NCBI GenBank assembly: GCA_045125095.1
Contig: JBGVMW010000045.1
Span: 1-35,084 of the forward strand
Reading direction: 5' to 3'
From: JBGVMW01 sp045125095
GTDB lineage: Bacteria > Bacillota > Clostridia > Lachnospirales > Lachnospiraceae
DNA length: 35,084 nucleotides
Shown: in pieces, positions 1 to 6,988 of the stretch
Numbering within the stretch: the first letter of the stretch is position 1
Layout of the letters: every line of letters starts with the position of its first letter
Translations under genes and position numbers: made by a program
Notes under the pieces: generated by a model
What the model saw: only the letters and a program-made list of their open reading frames with translations
The model's database searches: none
Told to the model about the DNA's origin: nothing

Positions 1-8
1 TGACAGAT

Positions 9-140
9 AGCTGTTTGCTACATCGTCTATATGTGACCCTCTGAAAACGTCGGCACTTAGGCTGTGTATTTTACAGCCTTAGTGTCCGCTACGTTTGAAG
101 GGAGCGAGAGCGCGTCAAATAGACTATGTAGTAAGCAGTT
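9..140. repeat. Long imperfect palindrome, intergenic
   Basis: The outer arms 9-30 and 119-140 are complementary at 18 of 22 positions. The inner arms, about 37-65 and 73-102, are complementary with a few mismatches and one gap. The apex is GGCTGT/ACAGCC around a 7-base loop. The structure lies just downstream of the ABC permease gene. There is no clear T-run, so it is not a classical terminator. It resembles in design, not in detailed sequence, the larger palindrome at 18222-18852. Function is unknown. Confidence 0.7.
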
Positions 141-159
141 CTTTGCATAAGAAGAATAA

Positions 160-1419
160 CTAATCATTTTTCAAGTTCTTTAGTGCATTCTTAATAGAAA
201 TTGGATTTCCATAACGAAGGGTTCCCATACGGTAAATCTTTGCAGCAATCCAGCCTACTCCAATAGTGCATATTACCAGAATAGCAAAGGACAATGCAAT
301 TTCCCATACTTCCACATTTCCCATGGCAATTCGAACAAACATTGCCGAATAGGAACTGATTGGAAGGAAGGAACACACTTTAACTAAAATGCCATCCACA
401 TTATCAAGCTGGAACAATACTATAAAATACACAATCATTACAATCATCTGCATACTTCCGGTAGATTTATTCACATCTTCTGTTTTTGAAACCAAGGCTC
501 CAAGTGCACCGTATAAGAATGCATAAAATAAAAATCCACCAATACCAAACATAGCAAACGCCCACAATACGGTTCCCGGAATATGCAAAATAGGATCTAA
601 AGCGCCTCCCCATGCATCCCGATTAATCTGGTAACATACAAGTGCAGTGCCAAGAATAATTCCTACCTGTAAGAAAGCTGCTGTCGCTCCGGAAAGCACC
701 TTTCCAAACAGTAAATATTTCGAATCGATACTGGTAACCAAAACTTCAATGGCACGATTGCTCTTTTCACTGGCAACAGACGTAGCTATCATCACACAAT
801 ACATTACAATAATCATGAAGATTACGATAACCAGCACATAAGAATACCAATAATTGTCACTGGCATCTTTTCCAAGAACTTCCTGTTCATATTCCACCGG
901 CGCATCATAATTAGCTGCAAATTCCTGAAAATCTAAGTTTTTCTCCTGACAATATATCTGCTTATGTAATACAGTCATCGCCTGCTGAAATACTGTGACA
1001 TCTTCTCCAAACATGTGATTATTCCAAACCAAATAACGAAAATGACTGTCATCTTCCACAACATAGCCACCCTCAATTTTCTCTTTTTCAAGATCATCTT
1101 TCATAGATTTTTCATCCGAATAATTCACAAACTCTACATCTTCATAATAGGACTCCAAAAGGCTCCTGTCTGCAAAATATCCATTGCTGTCTAACAAGCC
1201 ATAACGACTTTTTTCTTCTGCCTCATCTTCTGCATCTTCCTTATCCGCTTCCTTCGTTTGCTCTGTGGAAGTACCAAGAATATCCGACATATCAATCACG
1301 TTTGGAACAAACATCACCACTCCAATAATAAGCGCAATTAAAATGGTAGAAATTACAAAAGATTTATTTTTTATATAATTTTTTAATTCAAATTGAAATA
1401 CGGTTGCAAATCGTCTCAT
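160..1419 (-). CDS. ABC-2 type transporter permease, NatB-like
   Basis: A 419-residue membrane protein. It has one N-terminal transmembrane segment (about residues 20-42), a large acidic extracytoplasmic domain (about 43-188), then roughly five hydrophobic segments from residue 190 to near the end. This layout is typical of ABC-2 permeases of the NatB/YhaP kind, which export sodium, drugs or peptides. The gene starts one base after the stop of the ATPase gene, with GGGGA upstream of its ATG, so the two are translationally linked. It is the last gene of the PadR-DUF2812-ATPase-permease operon. The family is clear from layout and neighbour; the substrate cannot be told from the sequence. Confidence 0.88.
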   Translation of the reverse strand: MRRFATVFQFELKNYIKNKSFVISTILIALIIGVVMFVPNVIDMSDILGTSTEQTKEADKEDAEDEAEEKSRYGLLDSNGYFADRSLLESYYEDVEFVNYSDEKSMKDDLEKEKIEGGYVVEDDSHFRYLVWNNHMFGEDVTVFQQAMTVLHKQIYCQEKNLDFQEFAANYDAPVEYEQEVLGKDASDNYWYSYVLVIVIFMIIVMYCVMIATSVASEKSNRAIEVLVTSIDSKYLLFGKVLSGATAAFLQVGIILGTALVCYQINRDAWGGALDPILHIPGTVLWAFAMFGIGGFLFYAFLYGALGALVSKTEDVNKSTGSMQMIVMIVYFIVLFQLDNVDGILVKVCSFLPISSYSAMFVRIAMGNVEVWEIALSFAILVICTIGVGWIAAKIYRMGTLRYGNPISIKNALKNLKND

Positions 1420-1420
1420 T

Positions 1421-2332
1421 TTAGTCCCCTACCCTTTCTACAAATATGTCATTCAACGATGGTTTATAGGTATCAAACTGTTCTATCTCTATATTTTTTG
1501 CAAGGATTTTTTCTAAAAGTTCTCTTCTTGTCTTACCCTCTGTCAGTTTCACAATAACTGCTTCCTTCGTCTGTCCATTGACTGTAAGTACATCACATAA
1601 CTGTTGTTTGCAATATTCTGAAAATTCTTCTACTGTTCTTTCGGTATCCTTTAACACAAGACGGTTTTTTCCATAAGAACGTTTGATTTCATCCAAATTT
1701 CCTTCCAGAACGACTTCTCCCTGATTGATAATCACAATTTCCTCACAAAATTGCTCTACATAACTCATCTGGTGACTGGAAAAAATTACAATCTTTCCCT
1801 GTTCAATCAACTCTTGTACTACTTCCTGCAAAATCTGTGAATTGACCGGATCCAGTCCGCTAAACGGCTCATCTAATATGACAATTTCCGGATCACACAC
1901 CAAAATCGATGCAAGTTGTACCTTTTGCTGATTTCCCTTTGACAAGGTTTCTAACAATTTATTTTCATACTCTGCTACTTCCAAACGCTCCAGCCATTTT
2001 TTCGCATTAGCTAAGGCTTTCTTCTTTGGCACATTTCGCAGCATAGCAAGATACACCATCTGTTCAATGACTTTTCTTTTTGGATATAATCCTCTCTCCT
2101 CCGGCAAATATCCAATCTGATATTTCCCCGGCACAAATGTTTTTCCGTCCATCAGGATTTCTCCTTCATTAGCACGAAAAACATCCATCAGTATTCGAAT
2201 AGTAGTAGTCTTTCCCGCGCCATTTCGACCTAATAACCCTAATGCTCTCCCACTTTCCACCGAAAAAGAAATACCATGCAAGACTTCTTTTCCGCTAAAA
2301 GACTTTTTCAAGTTTTTCACTTCTAATTTCAT
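1421..2332 (-). CDS. ABC transporter ATP-binding protein, NatA-like
   Basis: A 303-residue ATPase. Visible motifs are the Walker A GRNGAGKTT (residues 35-43), the signature LSKGNQQKVQLA (about 130-141), the Walker B plus D-loop ILDEPFSGLD (about 152-161) and the switch histidine in SSHQM. A C-terminal extension of about 80 residues is common in the NatA/YhaQ branch. The RBS AAAGGAG lies 6-7 bases before the ATG. The gene follows the DUF2812 gene by about 19 bases and directly precedes its permease, so it should energise that exporter. PadR control of the operon is inferred from the shared upstream promoter. Confidence 0.93.
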   Translation of the reverse strand: MKLEVKNLKKSFSGKEVLHGISFSVESGRALGLLGRNGAGKTTTIRILMDVFRANEGEILMDGKTFVPGKYQIGYLPEERGLYPKRKVIEQMVYLAMLRNVPKKKALANAKKWLERLEVAEYENKLLETLSKGNQQKVQLASILVCDPEIVILDEPFSGLDPVNSQILQEVVQELIEQGKIVIFSSHQMSYVEQFCEEIVIINQGEVVLEGNLDEIKRSYGKNRLVLKDTERTVEEFSEYCKQQLCDVLTVNGQTKEAVIVKLTEGKTRRELLEKILAKNIEIEQFDTYKPSLNDIFVERVGD

Positions 2333-2351
2333 AAAATTCTCCTTTAAACAA

Positions 2352-2933
2352 TCACTCTCTATTATATTTTTTTCTTAATCTCCAAAAACCAATCCCGCAT
2401 CGCCCAATTATATAAACATACACCACCAATAGTATGGTTAATGAGCAGAGCAAACCAACATACCACCCTCCTTGTATCTGACAATGAACCAGTTCATTAA
2501 TCAGTTTTACAAACTGTGGAATAATACATAGAAGAAAGATACTAAGAATCGGCAACATGCGTTTTAGAAAAATATTTTTTAACATTTCCATTTTGGATTC
2601 CTCATCACTAAAGATTTCTAAATCTTTTTCATGTTCTCCTTCGCATGCTTTCTTACGAAAATAGCTGTACTCATTCATATCCTGCAAATATTCCCATCCA
2701 TAATCCTGATACATTTGTAAATATCCCTGTCGTTCCTCTTTAGACTGAGGGTTGAAATCCAACTTGTAAATCACGTCTTCCGGCTTACATTCTTTAAAAT
2801 AATAAATACCGGGCAGGGATACTTTTTTGAACTTGAAGCCTTTTTTGTGCATAGTTCGAAGATACTCTTCCTCACGCTCATAGTCGGTTAACACAAAGTA
2901 GTGAAATTCTTTTTTTAATTTATCTTTCTTCAT
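2352..2933 (-). CDS. DUF2812 membrane protein paired with PadR
   Basis: A 193-residue protein. The N-terminal half is the DUF2812 domain (FHYFVLTDYEREEEYL, then GIYYF and YKLDF). Two transmembrane segments lie near residues 130-150 and 160-180. The start chosen is the ATG at 2933, because GAGGTGAG lies just upstream; an earlier in-frame ATG at 2984 is deeper inside padR and lacks a ribosome site. The gene overlaps the end of padR by 14 bases. DUF2812 genes are very often found next to PadR regulators, and the pair is thought to control or sense through adjacent transporters. The exact role is not known. Confidence 0.85.
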   Translation of the reverse strand: MKKDKLKKEFHYFVLTDYEREEEYLRTMHKKGFKFKKVSLPGIYYFKECKPEDVIYKLDFNPQSKEERQGYLQMYQDYGWEYLQDMNEYSYFRKKACEGEHEKDLEIFSDEESKMEMLKNIFLKRMLPILSIFLLCIIPQFVKLINELVHCQIQGGWYVGLLCSLTILLVVYVYIIGRCGIGFWRLRKKYNRE

Positions 2934-3246
2934 AATGCTCACCTCTGCTATTCTTGTATAGCCTTTCAATGCGCTTCTTCTCAATCTCTAATATTTCCTG
3001 ACCAAGCTCTGTAATCTTATAAAGCTTCCGATTCTCTTCTTCCCGGACAAAAGAAATCAGTCCATCCTTCTCCATCTTTGACAAGGTTCCATACATAGTT
3101 CCGGGACTAATCACAATCTCGTCATTGGTCATATTCTTTACGTTCTTTCCTATGTTGTAACCATGCATCTCTTCCTGAAGACAGAACAAAATATAAAAGC
3201 CTGTTTCGGTCATCGGAATATAAATTCGTTTTAGTCGGTCGTCCAT
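2920..3246 (-). CDS. PadR-family transcriptional regulator
   Basis: A 108-residue winged-helix repressor. The PadR signature is visible as a helix-turn-helix start TETGFYILFCLQEEMHGYNI, then ISPGTMYGTLSKMEKDGLI and a wing with REEENRKLYKITELG. It is the short type with little C-terminal dimer domain beyond one helix. It is the first gene of an operon with DUF2812, ABC ATPase and permease. Two dyad sequences sit on its own promoter (3276-3326), which suggests autoregulation and control of the transporter, perhaps relieved by the exported compound. The latter is inference. Confidence 0.93.
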   Translation of the reverse strand: MDDRLKRIYIPMTETGFYILFCLQEEMHGYNIGKNVKNMTNDEIVISPGTMYGTLSKMEKDGLISFVREEENRKLYKITELGQEILEIEKKRIERLYKNSRGEHYEER

Positions 3247-3275
3247 AACTTTCCACTCTTCCTATTTAGGTTCGA

Positions 3276-3326
3276 TATATCGTGGTACGATATAGTTATT
3301 GTATCGAAGTGCGATATATTTGTCAA
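3276..3326 (-). promoter_or_regulatory. padR operon promoter with two dyad operators
   Basis: Read on the minus strand: -35 TTGACA (3321-3326), a 17-base spacer, and -10 TACAAT (3298-3303). One dyad, TATCG-N5-CGATA (3302-3316), sits between -35 and -10. The second, TATATCG-N5-CGATATA (3276-3294), lies just downstream of -10. Both share the half-site TATCG with 5-base spacing, as expected for one dimeric repressor, most simply PadR itself. Confidence 0.82.
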
Positions 3327-3336
3327 TAGATTAATG

Positions 3337-3364
3337 AAAAAAAAGAAGTGGTCAAAACCACTTC
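3337..3364 (-). terminator. Terminator of the TipA-like merR gene
   Basis: Stem GAAGTGG/CCACTTC (3345-3351 with 3358-3364) around a 6-base loop. On the minus strand it is followed by eight T residues (3337-3344). A T-run also follows on the plus strand, so it may work in both directions. It lies about 110 bases past the merR stop and shortly upstream of the padR promoter. Confidence 0.85.
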
Positions 3365-3475
3365 CATTTTTTTCTGATATAAATTGAAAATTATATGATT
3401 CCTATCAGCAAATTTTCGGCTTACACTCATTCCTCCAATTTAGTCACTATTTACGCCAAAAATGTTTTTCTATGC

Positions 3476-4204
3476 TTACTGCATGCAATAAATCTCTATA
3501 GCCTTATTAGTAAATGCTGCAGTACCAATTCCACCAACTTTATCAATATTCTCTGTAAACTCTCCTCCACCAGAATACATTTTACCAAGGCTACTTAATA
3601 TTTCATTTGTACAATGGTAGAAATGTTTAGAAATATAATCCTGTAATTTCTTAACCTGAAGCTGTACTCTTTCATCCGCTGGGTCCACGGAAACCATCTG
3701 ACCAAACTCTGCAAATAATTGCATAAAATCGTTCAACATCTTCACTTGTTCTTCATCTGTCCACTTCGAAGCTTTCTCTTCAAATTCCTTATATTCTAGA
3801 GACTTTCCCCACTGTTCCTTTGCACGATTAGAATATTCATCAATCTTTTTTGTATCAAATACTGTAAAATCCATTTGTTTCACTCCTAACATTTTTATTC
3901 CTCGAGCGAAATTAATAAGATTTTCAAGATGCTCTTTTCTCATAGTAAGTAATTCTATCTGTTGTTCTAATGCTTTGTTCCTATCAAAGTTAGGGGCATC
4001 TATTATTTCTTTAATTTCCTTTAACGGAAATTCTAATTCCTTAAACAGTAAAATCTGCTGCAGCCTTTCTAAGGATGTATCGTCATACAACCTATATCCT
4101 GACTCTGTATATTCGCTTGGTTTTAAGAGTCCTATGGTATCATAATATTGAAGAGTGCGTATACTCACTCCCGTCATTTTACTTACCTGATTCACTGTCA
4201 TCAT
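3476..4204 (-). CDS. MerR-family regulator with TipAS effector domain
   Basis: A 242-residue protein. The N-terminal MerR winged helix (VNQVSKMTGVSIRTLQYYD, then GYRLYDD) is followed by a coiled-coil dimer helix (about 75-105). The C-terminal TipAS-type domain (about 115-242) has WTDEEQ and the conserved CTNEILSSLGKMY region. TipA proteins bind thiopeptides or other drugs through this domain and activate their own promoter. The start is the ATG at 4204, spaced 8 bases from AGGAGG; an upstream in-frame ATG would begin before the promoter -10. The gene stands alone. No resistance gene lies directly downstream, so its target is unclear. Confidence 0.9.
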   Translation of the reverse strand: MMTVNQVSKMTGVSIRTLQYYDTIGLLKPSEYTESGYRLYDDTSLERLQQILLFKELEFPLKEIKEIIDAPNFDRNKALEQQIELLTMRKEHLENLINFARGIKMLGVKQMDFTVFDTKKIDEYSNRAKEQWGKSLEYKEFEEKASKWTDEEQVKMLNDFMQLFAEFGQMVSVDPADERVQLQVKKLQDYISKHFYHCTNEILSSLGKMYSGGGEFTENIDKVGGIGTAAFTNKAIEIYCMQ

Positions 4205-4230
4205 TAGCATTTCCTCCTCTCGATAAGCAT

Positions 4231-4261
4231 ATTCTAAACTATTACGTAACGTAGGAGTCAA
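4231..4261 (-). promoter_or_regulatory. MerR-type promoter with 19-bp spacer
   Basis: On the minus strand: -35 TTGACT (4256-4261), -10 TAGAAT (4231-4236), spacer of 19 bases. The spacer contains TACGTTACGTAATAG with the palindrome TTACGTAA. An overlong spacer carrying a dyad is the hallmark of promoters that MerR activators untwist, so this is probably autoregulated by the gene at 3476-4204. Confidence 0.78.
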
Positions 4262-4376
4262 TGGTTTTTTCAAAAAAAACGATTACAAAGGTATCGACAA
4301 GAGGTTAAACGCCAGATCTTCGGGCGAACTTATAGAAGCTGAGATAACGGGGCGAGATAATTGCCCCTAATTCTAC

Positions 4377-4514
4377 TTAGTATTGTTTTACAAATATCTT
4401 CCGATATGCAATGATGAAACAACTTAATATAATACAAATATTGGCTCCTAATATAGTAATCGTTTCTAACTTGATTTGGATGGAGCTTAAATCTTTCCCC
4501 TTATAACCATGCCA
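4377..4514 (-). pseudogene. Possible C-terminal remnant of a membrane protein
   Basis: An open frame without a start codon encodes about 45 residues, with a hydrophobic stretch ITILGANICIILSCFIIAY followed by basic residues and a TAA stop. This is how many ABC-2 permeases end. There is no ribosome site, and the reading frame runs out at the tRNA terminator upstream. I read it as the tail of a decayed transporter gene once linked to the TipA-like regulator. It could also be chance. Confidence 0.35.
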
Positions 4515-4522
4515 GGCGCACC

Positions 4523-4553
4523 AAAAAAGGGAGCAAATACAACGATTTGCTCC
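4523..4553 (-). terminator. Terminator of tRNA-Trp
   Basis: A 9-bp perfect stem, GGAGCAAAT/ATTTGCTCC (4545-4553 with 4530-4538), 6-base loop, followed on the minus strand by C and six T residues. It lies about 70 bases past the tRNA. Confidence 0.9.
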
Positions 4554-4624
4554 TTAACTTAACAAATTTTAACCTATCTAAATGACATTAACATAACTGC
4601 CGGTATTTTTGAAACATTTCATAA

Positions 4625-4695
4625 CAGGGGCAGTAGGAATCGAACCCACATCGACGGTTTTGGAGACCGCTGTTCTACCGTTGAACTATGCCCCT
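4625..4695 (-). tRNA. tRNA-Trp (anticodon CCA)
   Basis: The minus strand folds as a standard cloverleaf. The acceptor stem is AGGGGCA/TGCCCCT. The anticodon stem GCGGT/ACCGT carries the loop CTCCAAA (anticodon CCA). The T-loop is TTCGATT within GTGGG/CCTAC. The discriminator is G and CCA is not encoded. It has its own promoter (4734-4762) and terminator (4523-4553), so it is a single-gene unit downstream of radA. Confidence 0.97.
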
Positions 4696-4733
4696 ATGTA
4701 ATTCTTATGAGTCGTAATTTCGACTGCTTTATA

Positions 4734-4762
4734 TTTATATCATAGATTACATATATTGTCAA
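4734..4762 (-). promoter_or_regulatory. Promoter of tRNA-Trp
   Basis: On the minus strand: -35 TTGACA (4757-4762), 17-base spacer, -10 TATAAA (4734-4739). The -10 lies about 39 bases before the 5' end of the tRNA, which leaves a short leader for RNase P processing. Confidence 0.85.
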
Positions 4763-4920
4763 GAAAATTTCTACAATTTGTACAATTTGTTATTAATTAA
4801 AGTTGAAGCATCCCATTTATCCCTTGTTCAGCCTCACCCAAGGTGTGAAAAACCTCTACGAAGATTTGGATATAATGTATTGCTATGCAAACATGCTTTT
4901 AACACCTATACCTTACCTCA

Positions 4921-6285
4921 TCACAGCACATCCATCAAATCCTGAACATTACTAATTCCCACCAGCCTAATCTTAACCCCTCCTAAAGATTCCTTCAAGG
5001 ACTCCACATTGGTTTTCGGCAGGATGCATCTCTCAAATCCCATTTTTTCAGCTTCCTTCACACGCTGCAATGCCTGACTGACACTTCTGATTTCACCAGC
5101 TAGTCCCACTTCACCAAAGAAAATCGTCTTGCCATCTACCTCCCGGTTGCGGTAACTGGACACAATAGCACCCACAATTGCCAAATCAATGGCAGGCTCC
5201 GTTAGGCGCATACCACCAGTCAGATTAACATAGGCATCACATCCACCTAAACGCATTCCCACCTTCTTTTCCAAAACAGCCATTAGCAAATTCACCCTGT
5301 TATAATCAATTCCCACTGAAGTTCTTCTTGGGATCTGGAAGCTGGTATCCGACACCAGCGCCTGAATTTCCAGCAAAATCGGTCTGGTTCCCTCCATGGA
5401 ACAGGCTACCACAGAACCGGAAGCCCCCTCCGGTCGTCCCTCTAACATAAATTCAGAAGGATTCTTTACTTCTCTTAGTCCATCCCCTCTCATTTCAAAC
5501 ACACCAATCTCATTGGTAGATCCAAAACGATTTTTTACACCTCGAAGAATACGATAAGACGCGTTTCTATCGCCCTCAAAATACAATACCGTATCTACCA
5601 TATGCTCTAATACTCTGGGGCCAGCCACCACACCTTCCTTTGTTACATGACCAACAATAAAAATCGTAATACCATATCCCTTTGCTAACTGCAGTAACGT
5701 TGCAGTAGTCTCCCTCACCTGCGAAACACTACCCGGTGCGGAGCTGACCTGTTCGCTGAATATGGTCTGAATGGAGTCAATAATTACTACCTCCGGCTGC
5801 GTTTTCTTTATCACAGCTTCAATGGTTTCTAAATTGGTCTCGCACAAAAGATGCATATCTTCTGAAAACTCACCTATTCGCTTTGCACGTATTTTTATCT
5901 GCTTTAAAGATTCCTCTCCCGAAATATATAACACATGGTGCTTATCGTTACTTAGATTACGGCACACCTGCAGAAGTATGGTAGACTTACCTATTCCCGG
6001 ATCTCCTCCCACTAAAAGTAAGGAACCAGCCACAATACCACCGCCTAAAACACGATCTAATTCCTCCATTCCTGATGTAATACGTGGTTCGTCCTCCACA
6101 GAAATGCTGTTTAGCATAACAGGCTCCCTGCGCTCTGTTACTCCCGCCCTTTTTCCACTAACATGCTTTGGTGGTGCTGCTTCTTCCACAAAAGTATTCC
6201 ACTCTTTACATCCCGGACACTGTCCCATCCATTTCGAAGACTCATATCCACAACTTTGACAGTAAAAAATCATTCCTTTTGCCAT
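4921..6285 (-). CDS. radA: DNA repair protein RadA (Sms)
   Basis: A 454-residue RecA-like ATPase that helps branch migration and processing of recombination intermediates. In order it has a four-cysteine zinc finger (C9, C12, C23, C26), a RecA core with Walker A GGDPGIGKST (about 92-101), the RadA-specific KNRFG motif (about 251-255), and a C-terminal Lon-protease-like domain. The length matches the family. It uses a TGA stop, which shows TGA is not recoded in this genome. In many Firmicutes radA lies near clpC, as here. The adjacent small gene at 6441 has its own terminator, so radA is probably transcribed separately. Confidence 0.98.
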   Translation of the reverse strand: MAKGMIFYCQSCGYESSKWMGQCPGCKEWNTFVEEAAPPKHVSGKRAGVTERREPVMLNSISVEDEPRITSGMEELDRVLGGGIVAGSLLLVGGDPGIGKSTILLQVCRNLSNDKHHVLYISGEESLKQIKIRAKRIGEFSEDMHLLCETNLETIEAVIKKTQPEVVIIDSIQTIFSEQVSSAPGSVSQVRETTATLLQLAKGYGITIFIVGHVTKEGVVAGPRVLEHMVDTVLYFEGDRNASYRILRGVKNRFGSTNEIGVFEMRGDGLREVKNPSEFMLEGRPEGASGSVVACSMEGTRPILLEIQALVSDTSFQIPRRTSVGIDYNRVNLLMAVLEKKVGMRLGGCDAYVNLTGGMRLTEPAIDLAIVGAIVSSYRNREVDGKTIFFGEVGLAGEIRSVSQALQRVKEAEKMGFERCILPKTNVESLKESLGGVKIRLVGISNVQDLMDVL

Positions 6286-6331
6286 ACTTCCTCCTAATAA
6301 ACTAGTGTACAGTACTCTAGAACGTGTTTGA

Positions 6332-6360
6332 AAAACAGGGTGCCTAATAAGACACCCTGC
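6332..6360 (-). terminator. Terminator between the 6441 gene and radA
   Basis: Stem CAGGGTG/CACCCTG (6354-6360 with 6337-6343), 10-base loop, followed on the minus strand by five T residues (6332-6336). It lies about 80 bases past the stop of the 137-residue gene and separates it from radA. Confidence 0.88.
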
Positions 6361-6440
6361 TATAAATCACAATTAAATTATAATCGTATCATTTTCTTAC
6401 GGTCTCAGCAGTAAATGCTTCAACCTGCCTGAACAGTTAC

Positions 6441-6854
6441 TTATAATCTTACAATCTTAACGTCAACTGCACCTCTGTTTGCTAATTCAACACTGATTAC
6501 CAACTTACCGCCAAGCTTTGTCTTCATTTTTCCAATGTTGGAATCATCAATATATACTTTATATTCCTTGTCGTCTTCCACTCCTACTGTAATCTGTGCA
6601 TCTTCTTTTCCTTCTACACTAAAACTGATACCATGCTCAGAAGCTTTCATATTACTTACACTAGTTCCCGGTACAGATTCGTATACAAACATACCATTCT
6701 TTTCTAATTTTGTAATTTCCTTAAAGGTTTTTACCTTGTAGATATCTCCGCCAAATTCAAAATTATCTACCTTTGTTTTGGAATCCAACTCATAATTACC
6801 AAAGCTTATTGTTCCGTTTTCCTCTGTTCTTATCAACTCTGTCACAACTGCCAT
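6441..6854 (-). CDS. Conserved small protein of unknown function
   Basis: A 137-residue soluble protein without signal peptide or membrane segment. It is rich in beta-strand patterns (ISFGNYELDSK, GDIYKVKTFKEITKLEKNG, KVYIDDSNIGKMKT), consistent with one or two small beta-sandwich domains. I recall close relatives in Lachnospiraceae, sometimes labelled endosialidase without good reason; no catalytic motif is visible here. The start ATG has AGGAGGT 7-8 bases upstream. It lies between clpC and radA with its own promoter (6926-6954) and terminator, so it is a single-gene unit. Its function is not known. Confidence 0.82.
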   Translation of the reverse strand: MAVVTELIRTEENGTISFGNYELDSKTKVDNFEFGGDIYKVKTFKEITKLEKNGMFVYESVPGTSVSNMKASEHGISFSVEGKEDAQITVGVEDDKEYKVYIDDSNIGKMKTKLGGKLVISVELANRGAVDVKIVRL

Positions 6855-6925
6855 GACATGTACCTCCTGTCCTCTGTTCTTAAGCTCTTTTTGTAATCGC
6901 TGACTACGTTCTTTTGATAAGTAAT

Positions 6926-6954
6926 ATTATACAATAAAATGCGACATTTTTCCA
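6926..6954 (-). promoter_or_regulatory. Promoter of the 137-residue gene
   Basis: On the minus strand: -10 TATAAT (6926-6931), 17-base spacer, weak -35 TGGAAA (6949-6954). It starts about 70 bases before the ATG. Confidence 0.55.
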
Positions 6955-6988
6955 GTTGTTTATACAAATATTAAAATATTTGTTAAAT

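Noticed and set aside
3302..3316. CtsR or heat-shock operator
   Set aside because: The dyads fit a PadR promoter and do not match CtsR heptads or the CIRCE sequence.
6965..6982. Terminator after clpC
   Set aside because: The palindrome CAAATATT-AA-AATATTTG is all AT-rich except its ends and lacks a T-run, so it is too weak to call.
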